From Mariniflexile sp. AS56 (GTDB taxonomy: Bacteria > Bacteroidota > Bacteroidia > Flavobacteriales > Flavobacteriaceae), in assembly GCF_030552475.1 (NCBI RefSeq), contig NZ_JAUPED010000017.1, positions 1 through 64,000 of the forward strand: a stretch of DNA of 64,000 nucleotides. The letters run 5' to 3'. Below the pieces are notes generated by a model. That model searched no databases. It was given only the letters and a program-made list of their open reading frames with translations, and had not been told where the DNA came from. Shown here in pieces: positions 7,427 through 17,480 of this stretch. Position 1 is the stretch's first letter. Every line of letters starts with the position of its first letter. A program made the translations under genes and the position numbers.

Positions 7427-10291
7427 TTAAAACTTCATTCTAAGTCCCAAGGAATAGTAACGGTACATTGGGCTATTATTCAATTGCAGTTCGCGAATGT
7501 CCTTGTTTTTTGAAATCTCCGCCAAGTTTGATCCGGAAGCGTATACACTAAAATCCTCCATGTTCATCTTGTCTACCCAATTTCTTGGTAGATCATAGGT
7601 CAATTGTACCCGTTGCAACCTAAAGTTACTATTGTCATACAACCAAAAGGTGGAGTTCACACCTAGGTTGTTCGTATTTGGCAAGGAAGACAATCTTGGA
7701 AAAGTTGCAGTATTAGCTGTTTCAGGAGTCCAACGCCCACGAACCACCTCAGAGTATTTCTGATCTCCCTGAGGGCGATAATAGTTACCATCGGCTACAC
7801 CATTACCCCCAACTTCGGCGGTTAAGAGCGCAAAGAGCGTAAAGGGACCATAATCCAAAGTAATATCAGAACTAAAGGTCCAAGGTGAATCCCATCGACC
7901 TATGGAAACTTGATCTTGATTGTTTACCATTCCATCGTTGTTTATATCTCTATAACGAAGGTCTCCTGGCTGTAATGCCCCGAACTGCGTAGGTATGCCT
8001 GCCTTAAGGGAACCATCAGTGTTAAAATCATCCTCACCAAAGAAGCCCATAGACTTCAAGCCAAAAATAGCATTCACAGTTTTACCCTCTCTATTCTGGT
8101 ACTCGTCAGCGTAAACTTCATCTACCTGTTTCCTAATAGAATTGGTGTATAATACCCTGGCACCGATGTTCATACCAAACCCACCAAAACGATCCAAATA
8201 GTTGGCACCGAATTCAAAACCGGAATATTTATCAGCGTTGAAATTGGAATAAGGCCTAAACCCTCCATAGTATTCTGGGTACGGAGTAGTTGCTTGGATT
8301 ACTTGGTCGCTCAAATCGGATCTAAAAACGTTGGCCTCTACCCATAATTTTTTGGCAATCAAGGCTTCGAAACCAAGGTTGTAGTCCATTCTTTTCTCCA
8401 TGCCCAGATTATCGTTCTGACCTCTGTCTATTGTGGTGTATTGATTATTGAATCCAGAACCAGATGTATCTCCCCAATTATAGTATCCATTAGGATTACT
8501 TTGTTGATAAATGGCATCATATAAAAAATATCCATCAATACCAAAATCAGAATAAACAACGCCATAAGAAGATCGTAATTTAAAATAATTTAACCAAGAA
8601 GAATCCTTTAAAGACGGTTCCTCAGTTAGCACATAGCTAAAGCCCAATGTGGGAGCAAACTTACCTCGATTGCCTTCGGGTAATTTTATGGAATGCACGT
8701 AGGACGAATTAAAATCGAACATCAATTTGTTCTTGTACGTATAGTTAACACTCATTCCTAAATGGTTATTCTTAGAGGATTGTTTCTCGTTGAGAACATG
8801 AGTGCTATTTCCAAGCGCTACTAAGGAAGCGTTGATAGCGTGATTTTCGCCTAACTGCTTCTCATAGTTGATCATCCCGTAGAAACCGTAACGAATGGTA
8901 AACAGATTGGAACTAATATTTTCTGTGAGTCCTGCACGGTCATTTTCCCTTACGTTTACCAATCCTACAATCTTACCCTCATCGTTCCAAGTTGGTTCAT
9001 AGGCGGCAAACTGGTTTACATTACTAGTATTATAAAAATTATAAAAATCAAAACTCAAATACGTTTTAGCAGATAAACCTTCCGTAATAGCACTCAAGTC
9101 AAAATCGATGGCATTGTTTACCTGACTTATTCTTGTTACGTTGGTTCTACTCCCACCAGCATATGCGTCACCCAAAGGGACATTGTCTCTAAAATTCTGA
9201 TTTCCGCCTATAAGGAATCCGCCAAATTTTTTGGCGGCCTCCAACACCCCTGCTAATTCGGGATTGTTAGTGGTATCTATAGCACTAATAGGTAATAAAG
9301 GAGAATATAGGTCAGGCCTAAAACTGTTACCTGCATCATAAAGATTGGTCAAAGAGGTTTTATTCTGTTCAAGAATAGCAATCATATCAAAGCTACTCTT
9401 GATCCAATCATTTACTCGGAAATCAATATTTCCACGAACATTAAACCGATTAGCACCTCTATCGTTCTCGGTAACATTCTGTAAGGTTTGATCGCTCTTA
9501 AAACCAATATTGATATAATATCTGGTATCCTTTACGGCTCCCGAGAAATCGGCCACTACATTGGAAAAGGACGCATAATCCTTCATATAATCACTACTGT
9601 ATAAATCTACACTGGGATACCGGTAAGGATTGATACCACTAGCATGATTGGCGATTACCTCATCAGTAAAACCTGGATTCGGAGCCAGCCCATCATTGGC
9701 TCTGGCTTCATTAAAAAGCGTCATATATTCAGCAGAGCCCAGATAATTTGGCATGCTTGTAGGAAACTTGATTCCCGAACTAACACTTACATTAAACTCT
9801 TGCTTTTCCGTACCACGCTTAGTGGTTACAACGATAACCCCATTCCTACCCATAGCACCATATAGAGCTACTGCATTGGCATCCTTTAGAATGGTGATTT
9901 CCTTGATTTCTTCCATATTAAGCAAATCAATACTTCTACCTGGAATACCATCCACAACGATCAAGGCAGTACCTAAGCCACGAATATTATCGCTTCCTTT
10001 AAGCCCGGTCATTCTGCCATACAAGGCATCACGGACCCATTGGGTGTTGTCATACTTAAGAAAATTGCCAGGCTCGATGGTAGATACCGCACCGACCACG
10101 TCTATATTCTCTCGATTCTGAAATCCTAGGCTTACCTCTTCCCTTATCTTGGATACCAAATTATTGGTATCTATTTCTAAGGAATCGATGTTTGCGGTTT
10201 TATCATTGTCCTGTGCGGATAATGTAAGGGTAAACATCACAGAGAAGCACCCGAACAACAATGATTTTTTATATTTATTAAAGTGTGTCAT
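7427..10291 (-). CDS. susC: SusC-family TonB-dependent transporter lacking the N-terminal carboxypeptidase-like domain (second pair)
   Basis: This 954-residue outer-membrane beta-barrel imports oligosaccharides using TonB energy. After the signal peptide (cut near LSAQD) and a short spacer, a TonB-box-like segment VSLGFQNREN leads directly into the plug (VRDALYGRMTGLKG, LIVVDGIPGRS, ALYGAMGRNGVIVVTTKRG). The CarboxypepD_reg-like domain of about 80 residues that normally precedes the plug, present in the other SusC here, is absent. The barrel is complete and ends in LGLRMKF with the C-terminal aromatic. It is 40 bp downstream of the first susD and 21 bp upstream of its own susD. Confidence 0.93.
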   Translation of the reverse strand: MTHFNKYKKSLLFGCFSVMFTLTLSAQDNDKTANIDSLEIDTNNLVSKIREEVSLGFQNRENIDVVGAVSTIEPGNFLKYDNTQWVRDALYGRMTGLKGSDNIRGLGTALIVVDGIPGRSIDLLNMEEIKEITILKDANAVALYGAMGRNGVIVVTTKRGTEKQEFNVSVSSGIKFPTSMPNYLGSAEYMTLFNEARANDGLAPNPGFTDEVIANHASGINPYRYPSVDLYSSDYMKDYASFSNVVADFSGAVKDTRYYINIGFKSDQTLQNVTENDRGANRFNVRGNIDFRVNDWIKSSFDMIAILEQNKTSLTNLYDAGNSFRPDLYSPLLPISAIDTTNNPELAGVLEAAKKFGGFLIGGNQNFRDNVPLGDAYAGGSRTNVTRISQVNNAIDFDLSAITEGLSAKTYLSFDFYNFYNTSNVNQFAAYEPTWNDEGKIVGLVNVRENDRAGLTENISSNLFTIRYGFYGMINYEKQLGENHAINASLVALGNSTHVLNEKQSSKNNHLGMSVNYTYKNKLMFDFNSSYVHSIKLPEGNRGKFAPTLGFSYVLTEEPSLKDSSWLNYFKLRSSYGVVYSDFGIDGYFLYDAIYQQSNPNGYYNWGDTSGSGFNNQYTTIDRGQNDNLGMEKRMDYNLGFEALIAKKLWVEANVFRSDLSDQVIQATTPYPEYYGGFRPYSNFNADKYSGFEFGANYLDRFGGFGMNIGARVLYTNSIRKQVDEVYADEYQNREGKTVNAIFGLKSMGFFGEDDFNTDGSLKAGIPTQFGALQPGDLRYRDINNDGMVNNQDQVSIGRWDSPWTFSSDITLDYGPFTLFALLTAEVGGNGVADGNYYRPQGDQKYSEVVRGRWTPETANTATFPRLSSLPNTNNLGVNSTFWLYDNSNFRLQRVQLTYDLPRNWVDKMNMEDFSVYASGSNLAEISKNKDIRELQLNNSPMYRYYSLGLRMKF

Positions 10292-10331
10292 AGATTATTT
10301 ATATTAACAAATAGTGAAAACAGTTTTGATT

Positions 10332-12164
10332 TTACCATCCCGGGTTTTGTGGGAATCCTTCGTACAATTCCGTATCATTCTGAGGAAACGGTAACCAATA
10401 ATGTTTTTCTTCAAAAACTTTAGTACGTATTATCTCTTCTTGGAAGTTGATCGGTTTTCCAGCCGCATTTCGGTCAAAACGGATACCTGTTTTTAATCGG
10501 TATTTCATATCTGTACCCAATTTCCAGCGTCTTACATCCATCCAGCGGTGGTTTTCGTAACTCATTTCTACGGCCCGCTCTCTACGGATTTCATCCATAA
10601 ACTTGTTTACACTGGTTAAATACTGTGGCTGAACATTTAAACTGCCGTCGGGAACGGCACGTTCACGTATGGCATTGATGGCGTCTACTGCCGACATATT
10701 GAATCCAGGTGCGGTTCCGTTTAAACCATAGGCCATTACAGCAGCCTCGGCATACATGAGGTAGACATCGGTAAGCCTTACATGTGCTCTCCACCCAAAT
10801 GCTTCTACATTATCGAACTTATTAAAATTTCTTGGAGACCATTTTTTCATGCCATACCCTGTTAGAGAACCAGTAGTCTTATTGGGATTACGGTGTGCCC
10901 CATCATTAAAAAATTGGGCATATCGGTGGACAGCAGCAGCGCCAGTAGCGGCTCCTAAATTGTCAATCAACTGATCACCATCTACCACAATCCATTTGTT
11001 AAAACGGGGATCCCTATTTTTCCAAGGATCTTGGGGGTCGAACAAAGGACTATCATCACATGCCAAGCCATCCTTCATTCCAAAATAATTATGGATATAG
11101 TTGTGGGTAGGGGCTGCACCAGTATCACCTGAACTCATAGCAACATCTGTTAATTGCCATATAGACGGTAAATAGCGAGGATACCAACCTACGTTTCCAG
11201 GTTGACTTAAAATAAACTCGGTAGAGAGAGGATACTGTCCGTTCGTTGAATAGAACACAGAACCATAATTATCCCAAGGCACCAATTGATATCTTGGCAT
11301 TTGAATTACCTGAGCCAACGCTTCGGCGGCTTTCATACTTAATTCCTTATTATATCCATAGGTATTATCACTGCCCTGCATTAATGGGCTAGCTGCAAAT
11401 AAAAGATTCTTTCCTTTCATTGCCATGGCCGCACCTTTGGTAATACGGAAACCATTCTGTCCTCTTGTCTTCGCGCCAGGAGCCCAATTTGAATCGTCCC
11501 AATCTGCAGGAAGCAACGCAATGGCTCTATCAAAATCCGCATCTATACTCAAAGCCGTTTCAGACCATTCCGAAGGTCTTGGCAACTGCCAATCATTTTC
11601 TAAAACCCTATCAATATATGGTATAGAACCCCAGAATTTCATAATTTCATGATGAAAAAACGCTCTAAAGAAATAAGACTGTCCCATAATGGCATCCTTT
11701 TCTTGTTGCGTAGCATTCACCATTAAGGTCTCGGCATTTTCAATGGCTATGTTCGCTTTTCGTATTCCTTGCCAGCTACTTACCCATATAGAACTTCTAT
11801 CAAAAGGATAGTCTGCATTAGTATCCTTTGGTGAAGAATTATTACCACCTTGCACAATCAGAAACATACCTCTTTGAGTTGCCCAGTTCCCGTAATTACC
11901 CTGATCTATACTAAAATCGAACATCCAAGTACGGTTGTTCACAGATTCTTCGCCATAATAGCCGTAATACTGCCAGAAAGCTCCTGCATAATCAACCATC
12001 ATAGCATACATTTCCTCTGTCCAACCTTGGGCATTGTTAAAATCTTTGAATACCTCATTGATGCTTAGGTCGGTTTCAATTGTTTTATCTAAGTAATCTT
12101 CACAGGAAACTGTAATTGTTCCTATCAAAAACACCCCACATATTAATTTAAATATATTTTTCAT
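10332..12164 (-). CDS. susD: SusD/RagB-family glycan-binding lipoprotein (first pair)
   Basis: The 610-residue lipoprotein (leader GTITVSC) shows SusD signatures: a helical N-terminal half, IRRERAVEMSYENHRWMDVRRWKLG near the C-terminus and the ending PFPQND.....FPQNPGW. It is 11 bp downstream of the full-length susC, forming the first pair of the tandem arrangement common in xylan loci of Bacteroidota. It probably captures the larger xylo-oligosaccharides at the cell surface; that specificity is inferred from neighbours rather than visible in the sequence. Confidence 0.93.
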   Translation of the reverse strand: MKNIFKLICGVFLIGTITVSCEDYLDKTIETDLSINEVFKDFNNAQGWTEEMYAMMVDYAGAFWQYYGYYGEESVNNRTWMFDFSIDQGNYGNWATQRGMFLIVQGGNNSSPKDTNADYPFDRSSIWVSSWQGIRKANIAIENAETLMVNATQQEKDAIMGQSYFFRAFFHHEIMKFWGSIPYIDRVLENDWQLPRPSEWSETALSIDADFDRAIALLPADWDDSNWAPGAKTRGQNGFRITKGAAMAMKGKNLLFAASPLMQGSDNTYGYNKELSMKAAEALAQVIQMPRYQLVPWDNYGSVFYSTNGQYPLSTEFILSQPGNVGWYPRYLPSIWQLTDVAMSSGDTGAAPTHNYIHNYFGMKDGLACDDSPLFDPQDPWKNRDPRFNKWIVVDGDQLIDNLGAATGAAAVHRYAQFFNDGAHRNPNKTTGSLTGYGMKKWSPRNFNKFDNVEAFGWRAHVRLTDVYLMYAEAAVMAYGLNGTAPGFNMSAVDAINAIRERAVPDGSLNVQPQYLTSVNKFMDEIRRERAVEMSYENHRWMDVRRWKLGTDMKYRLKTGIRFDRNAAGKPINFQEEIIRTKVFEEKHYWLPFPQNDTELYEGFPQNPGW

Positions 12165-12175
12165 AGTAATCGCTC

Positions 12176-15100
12176 TTAAAAGTTAATATTTAGCCCTAGA
12201 TTAATTCTCCTAAACGAAGGATAGCTTCCTCTAAAATTACCATCATCATTGCTCAATCTATCATCCGGAAGCTTGGACCAGAAGGCCAAATTGTTTCCGT
12301 TTAGGTACACCCTGTAACTGCTACCTTCTTTGGAACCAAAAGTGTATGCAAATTCCATGTTTTGTAATTTTATAAAAGAGGCATCATACCATTGTCTATA
12401 AGAATCTGTACTGTGTTGTGTGTTATTAAATCCACTAAGAACGTGTTCTCCATCAGGGTTCTCCTTGCTCCAGTAGTCCGAAAGGAAATCAAAGTACAAG
12501 TGAGATTCTCCAACAAATGTCCTGTCTTGATATGATTTGGTCGCATTGCTAACCCCATAAAATTGAATACTAAAACTAAATTTCTTGTAGTTAGTCCCCA
12601 AGGTAAGGTTATAAGTATTCTGAGGCCGCTCAGTATACCCATAAGGCACTGCATCATAAGCTCCACTTACAAACCCATCCATGTTCCAGTCCTGTTCATC
12701 ATAGAAACCAGGTCTACGCGCACCTTGGTTACTTTCTCGAGGATACGAACCATATACATCATCCCAATTCATCATCAAATCTCCCCTTATTATTTCACGT
12801 GGTTGATCTATAGCATACCCAGCCGCTTTTTGATACGACGGTCTAAGCTCAGGATCTTCTTTATAAATTATCTCATCCTTGGTAAAGGTGTAGGCAAAAT
12901 CGCCATTAACACTCCAATTCTCCGTAAGTTGTTGCTTATAATTTAGAGCCAACTCCATACCTTTTACAGATGTTTTTCCTAGGTTGGCATCTGGCGGTTG
13001 AAAACCAAAAAAGCTAGGAACACTTCGGTCATTGGCAGGAATAACGATATTATCACGATCCTCCTTAAAGAAATCCACGTCCAGGGTGAACATATTTTTT
13101 AGAACAGCTAATTCAAAACCGATATTCGCTTTCTGCGAGGTCTCCCATTGCAGATTCGGGTTTCCGATTGTAGTTTCTTTATAAAACGTATACGGCGATC
13201 TACTCCATTTATCACTGCTGTTTAAAAAAGCATTTCCTCCACTGCCCCACTGGGAAACATAGCCCCATCTGCCACCTGAAGAATCATCACCTACTATACC
13301 GTAAGAACCACGAATCTTAAGCTTGTTTAACCAACTATCTGTTCCGTTCATAAAATTTTCATTAGATACCATCCAGCCTAGTGCTACCGAAGGAAAGAGA
13401 TCGAACCTAAAACCTGGCCCGTATTTCTCCGAACCGTTATAAGCTCCGTTCACATCAATAAAATAACGGCTATCATAGTTATAGGTAGCTCGGGCCACCC
13501 AATCTTCCCGATATCTCGGGAACATATTTCCTATAGCATACTCCTCTCTGTTCATTAAAGCCAACAGGCCTACGGTATGTTCTCCAAAAACACGATCATA
13601 ATTAAAAGAAAGCTGGTAGAACAAACGTCGACTAGAATTATTATCATTAATATTCAAACCGTTTCTAGACCATGGCTGAACTACATAATCAAATTGATTT
13701 TTACCCGGAGGGGTCACATAATAAAACGTTCCATCATCATTATAAACCTTGAAAGTCACATTGTCATCTGCACCCTGTTTAGGGTCATTAATACCTTCAT
13801 TACCTCTAAAGTTGTTATCAAAGGAAAAAGAACCTCTAAAACTTAGTCCTTCTGTAACGAAGTCTAATTTTTGTTGCAGGACAAAATCGGTATTCACCTG
13901 TACCCTATGTTCATTGGTATCGCCTCTTGCTGTCAAAGAAACCGCAGGGTTAAGGATATCGTATCTATTGACTACTGCTTGACCATAAGTACCATCAGGA
14001 TACAAGGGATAAAACAAATCTGGTGCCATTTCGTAAATACTGTTATTAAGTAATGATCTATCAACACTCGTACCACCTTGAACCCCGTAATACCCAGAAA
14101 GGTTTACGGAAAGACGAGTAGATTTGGTTATATCAAAATCTATATTGCTCCTAAAGTTAAAACGATCATAAGAAAAATCTGTAGTATACCCCCTGTCGTT
14201 ATCAAAGGCGTTTGAGTCATAGATATCTCCTACATGGTTATAGTTAATAGCCCCAAAGTATTTCACAGACTCGGTACCACCACTAACGGAAAGATCTACC
14301 TTATAATCCATGGCAAAATCCTTTTGAGTCGTCTTTATCCAATCTACATTGGGATACACATATTTATCCGTATCATTAATTGGATTCCTATACCTATCTG
14401 CAATGGACTCAGGCACATAGTATCTCCAAGCCCCCTCATTAGCTGGGACAGAACGTTCAATAGACTCGTTGGCGACGGTTATACCATCATACGCATCGTA
14501 TTTTGTAGGTAATTTCGAAGGTGCCTTAAAAGTCGAACTTGCTGTTAATGAAAGCTGAGCCTTACCAACTTTACCACGTTTTGTGGTGATAAGGATAACA
14601 CCATTAGCACCTTTTACACCAAATACAGCGGTAGCCGAGGCATCCTTCAATACAGAGATGCTCTCCACATCATTGGAATTGACATCGTTCATACTCCGTT
14701 CAATACCATCTACCAAAATAAGTGGCTGTCCACTACCGTTCCAGGAACTCTTTCCACGAATAAAAATATCAGGAGATTCTTCTCCTGGACGTCCTGTAGA
14801 AGAAATGGTGGTAACACCGGGCAAACGTCCTGTAAGCGCTTGTCCTACTGTAGATACCCCACCGGACTGCATAAGCTTTTCCCCAGAAACCTGAACAATG
14901 GAGCCTACCACGCTTTCTTTCTTTTGTTGACCATAGCCGACAATAATTATTTCGTCTAAGCCAGTAGCTTCTCCCTGCATAACGACATTAATTACCGTTT
15001 TACTGTTAACTGCAATATTTTGTGTGGTGAAGCCCAAATAACTAACTACTAAAGTAGCATTAGCTGGAACTTTTAAAATAAAATTACCGTCAAAATCGGT

Positions 15101-15313
15101 CATTGCACCATTTGTAGTACCCTGTTGAAGAATATTGGCGCCAATTATGGGCATACCCGTTTCCCCTTCGGTTACGATACCTTTAACGGTAATGGTTTGC
15201 TGTGCCCAAAGGGTAAAATGAGACATGAAAATGAGTAATACAAAGGACCTCACTTTCCTTCCCAAATTAAAACCGATAGCGGGTTGTTTTGTGTAAAGGG
15301 TTTGTTTTTTCAT
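12176..15313 (-). CDS. susC: SusC-family TonB-dependent transporter (first pair)
   Basis: The 1045-residue protein has all SusC parts. There is a signal peptide, then a carboxypeptidase-regulatory-like domain at about residues 42-105 (VKGIVTEGETGMPIIGANI...). A TonB box follows (EIIIVGYGQQKK), then a plug with PGVTTISSTGRPGEES and LILVDGIERS, and a long barrel ending in LGLNINF. It is the first gene of the leftward operon susC-susD-susC-susD-DUF1735-Ig/CBM. It is preceded by the large divergent spacer with palindrome and repeated motif, so transcription of the operon should be controlled there. Confidence 0.95.
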   Translation of the reverse strand: MKKQTLYTKQPAIGFNLGRKVRSFVLLIFMSHFTLWAQQTITVKGIVTEGETGMPIIGANILQQGTTNGAMTDFDGNFILKVPANATLVVSYLGFTTQNIAVNSKTVINVVMQGEATGLDEIIIVGYGQQKKESVVGSIVQVSGEKLMQSGGVSTVGQALTGRLPGVTTISSTGRPGEESPDIFIRGKSSWNGSGQPLILVDGIERSMNDVNSNDVESISVLKDASATAVFGVKGANGVILITTKRGKVGKAQLSLTASSTFKAPSKLPTKYDAYDGITVANESIERSVPANEGAWRYYVPESIADRYRNPINDTDKYVYPNVDWIKTTQKDFAMDYKVDLSVSGGTESVKYFGAINYNHVGDIYDSNAFDNDRGYTTDFSYDRFNFRSNIDFDITKSTRLSVNLSGYYGVQGGTSVDRSLLNNSIYEMAPDLFYPLYPDGTYGQAVVNRYDILNPAVSLTARGDTNEHRVQVNTDFVLQQKLDFVTEGLSFRGSFSFDNNFRGNEGINDPKQGADDNVTFKVYNDDGTFYYVTPPGKNQFDYVVQPWSRNGLNINDNNSSRRLFYQLSFNYDRVFGEHTVGLLALMNREEYAIGNMFPRYREDWVARATYNYDSRYFIDVNGAYNGSEKYGPGFRFDLFPSVALGWMVSNENFMNGTDSWLNKLKIRGSYGIVGDDSSGGRWGYVSQWGSGGNAFLNSSDKWSRSPYTFYKETTIGNPNLQWETSQKANIGFELAVLKNMFTLDVDFFKEDRDNIVIPANDRSVPSFFGFQPPDANLGKTSVKGMELALNYKQQLTENWSVNGDFAYTFTKDEIIYKEDPELRPSYQKAAGYAIDQPREIIRGDLMMNWDDVYGSYPRESNQGARRPGFYDEQDWNMDGFVSGAYDAVPYGYTERPQNTYNLTLGTNYKKFSFSIQFYGVSNATKSYQDRTFVGESHLYFDFLSDYWSKENPDGEHVLSGFNNTQHSTDSYRQWYDASFIKLQNMEFAYTFGSKEGSSYRVYLNGNNLAFWSKLPDDRLSNDDGNFRGSYPSFRRINLGLNINF

Positions 15314-15586
15314 ACATTTAAATCTTGTTTAATCACTTAGATCTGTAAGTTTTAGTTGATACTTGTTTTTAACTAACCTATTCGGTCGGTATGGTTTTTA
15401 GTTTCCGTTGCTTTCGCTTAAATTTCATTAACACATAATTTCTTTGTCTTTGCTTATTAATATTAATTTATCTACACTTAAAAAAACGTACGGTTACAAA
15501 ATGAGTTAAATTTTAGTACGCTGATAAGTAACACAGCAATGTTAAAGAAATCTTAAACAAATAATAACCTTTAATGAAGCAATAAC

Positions 15587-15641
15587 TGTAATTAATGATG
15601 CAACAATACTATGAATCAGTATTAATGCAACATTAATTACA
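15587..15641. promoter_or_regulatory. Nested palindrome, candidate operator
   Basis: Outer arms TGTAATTAATG (15587-15597) and CATTAATTACA (15631-15641) are exact reverse complements. Inside them AATACT (15605-15610) and AGTATT (15618-15623) are also exact complements around a seven-base centre. The symmetry is unlikely by chance even in AT-rich DNA. There is no T-run, and it lies 274 bp from the susC start, so a protein-binding site is more likely than a terminator. Confidence 0.6.
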
Positions 15642-15654
15642 AAGCATGCAACAT
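15598..15654. promoter_or_regulatory. Cluster of three ATGCAACA boxes
   Basis: ATGCAACA occurs at 15598-15605, 15625-15632 and 15646-15653. A degenerate relative, ATGAAGCA, begins at 15573. Start-to-start distances are 25, 27 and 21 bases, roughly two to two-and-a-half helical turns. The boxes overlap the nested palindrome. I read them as binding sites for the AraC-type output domain of the HTCS or another activator; this is inference. Confidence 0.5.
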
Positions 15655-16222
15655 ATATAGGGATCTAGAAGGGTGTTGAAGTTTTTAATACTCTGATTTT
15701 CATTGGATGATTATAATAATTCTCATTTTCAACACTAAAAAAATGATGACATTGTCAAAATAAAAATAAAATCACGAATACTGATAAGTTTCGTTTCTCT
15801 ATTTATATAAATATTTAAAAATCAAAATGATATGGACAGATTATAAAGTGAATGATTACGAAAATATAAAAGGATTTCCCATATAGACAAAGCAAACCAC
15901 CACAATAAGCACCTAATTAAACATAAAGTTACTTCTAGTACGTCAAGAGAAAATTGAAATTTATTTTTTTAGTTAACTCGCTATAAGCAAACTTATAAAG
16001 AGAACCAACCACTGTCATGCTTCTTAAACCAATAAACATTAAAATGTTTAAAGAAAGGTAATCACCCAAGTGGTGTATTATATATAAGGACACTAGTTAC
16101 TAATGCTAAAAAGAATTTAATACCCTAAATTTTCTTAGTACTTCATTTTAAAAGCAAGTAAAACCAACATATTGATACTTGATTTAATTTAAACTAAATA
16201 ATTCAATCTTAAAAAAGATGAA

Positions 16223-16232
16223 ATGCAACAAT
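16223..16232. promoter_or_regulatory. Fourth ATGCAACAAT box upstream of GH10
   Basis: The 10-mer ATGCAACAAT repeats exactly the sequence at 15598-15607. It lies 102 bases upstream of the GH10 start codon, a reasonable position for an activator site. Confidence 0.45.
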
Positions 16233-16333
16233 TGTTTTAAGATTTGTTGATTTTGTTTTATTGCTCTAAACGACATAAAGGTATTTTTATTCAAAATAAT
16301 TTTATTTCAAAATTTTTAAAATAAAACATAATT

Positions 16334-17476
16334 ATGACGAACAAACCATCAACACTATTATTGATTATGATAGCTTTTAGTATTTTTTTAAACTGTAAAA
16401 ACACGACAGTTAAAGAAAACGCTATTTCGCCGTTGCCTTCACTTAAAGAATCATTTAAAAACGATTTCTTAATAGGAGCAGCCATCAGTAGGTCTCAAAT
16501 AAATCAAACCGATTCACTATCAAATGCCCTTCTGGAAAAAGAGTTTAATTCCATTACTCCTGAAAATGATATGAAATGGGAGCAAATTCATCCGAAAGAA
16601 GATTCTTTTAATTTTGAAACGGCTGATAAGTATGTTGCATTAGGAGAAAAAAACAATATGCATATTGTTGGACATACCTTATTATGGCATAGTCAATTGG
16701 CACCTTGGGTACAAAATATTCAAGACAGTGCTACCATGGCAAGCACCATAAAAGCACATATTAATAAAATTGTGGGTAGATATAAAGGTAGAATTAATAC
16801 TTGGGATGTTGTTAATGAAGCTTTAAATGAAGATGGGTCTCCAAGAGAATCTGTTTTCTACAAGGTTATGGGAGGAGAAAATTATATTGAACAGGCATTT
16901 ATGCTTGCCGCAAAAGCAGATCCGGATGCCAAATTAGTTTACAACGATTATAATTTATGGAAACCAGAAAAAAGAAAAGGAGTTCTTAGAATTGTGAAAA
17001 ACCTGCAAGATAAAGGCATTAAAATAGATGGTGTGGGTATGCAAGCCCATTGGAGCTTAGAAGGACCTACTCTAGAAGATATAGAGAATAGTATTATTGC
17101 ATATTCCAATGCGGGAGTTAAAGTTAGTTTTACAGAATTAGACGTTACCGTGCTTCCAAACCCTTGGGATTTAGACGGCGCAGCCGTTGAACAAAGCTAT
17201 GCTCAGTTTGAAAACGACCCAAAAATGAACCCTTATCCTGTTAAACTTACAGATGCAGCGCAAATTCAATTAGCCAAGCGTTATGAAGCTATTTTCAAAC
17301 TTTTCCTTAAACATAAAGATAAAATAGAAAGAGTCACATTTTGGGGCGTGAATGACGGTCATTCGTGGTTAAATGGTTGGCCAATAAATGGCAGAACAAA
17401 TCACCCTTTATTGTTTGATAGAAATTTTGAACCTAAAAAAGCCTACAACAGCGTATTAGACTTAAAAAAACAATAA
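16334..17476 (+). CDS. GH10 endo-beta-1,4-xylanase, lipoprotein
   Basis: The 380-residue enzyme is a GH10 (beta/alpha)8 barrel that cleaves internal xylan bonds with retention. Asn161-Glu162 in WDVVNEA is the acid/base and Glu268 in SFTELDV is the nucleophile; HTLLWHSQ, YNDYN and the late VTFWGVNDG complete the signature. The leader ends FLNC, a lipobox, so it is membrane-anchored. It groups with the GH10 at 25893: both have the longer TELDV.VLP loop, while the other two GH10s have SE(V/L)DI. It heads a tight operon, 4 bp before the symporter gene, so it probably acts in the periplasm on imported oligomers. Confidence 0.93.
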   Translation: MTNKPSTLLLIMIAFSIFLNCKNTTVKENAISPLPSLKESFKNDFLIGAAISRSQINQTDSLSNALLEKEFNSITPENDMKWEQIHPKEDSFNFETADKYVALGEKNNMHIVGHTLLWHSQLAPWVQNIQDSATMASTIKAHINKIVGRYKGRINTWDVVNEALNEDGSPRESVFYKVMGGENYIEQAFMLAAKADPDAKLVYNDYNLWKPEKRKGVLRIVKNLQDKGIKIDGVGMQAHWSLEGPTLEDIENSIIAYSNAGVKVSFTELDVTVLPNPWDLDGAAVEQSYAQFENDPKMNPYPVKLTDAAQIQLAKRYEAIFKLFLKHKDKIERVTFWGVNDGHSWLNGWPINGRTNHPLLFDRNFEPKKAYNSVLDLKKQ

Positions 17477-17480
17477 AATT

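Larger units (their letters stand above)
15314..16333. other. Large divergent regulatory spacer
   Basis: The 1020 bp between the divergent susC operon and the GH10-symporter-GH43 operon hold no credible gene. They contain the nested palindrome at 15587-15641, four copies of ATGCAACA, and a GTGTTGAA/TTCAACAC inverted pair at 15673-15680 and 15728-15735. I could not find a convincing TAnnTTTG promoter box for either gene. Confidence 0.7.

Noticed and set aside
15480-15500. TCATTTTG as -7 box of the susC operon
   Set aside because: It deviates from TAnnTTTG at the conserved A and has no TTG at the proper distance.
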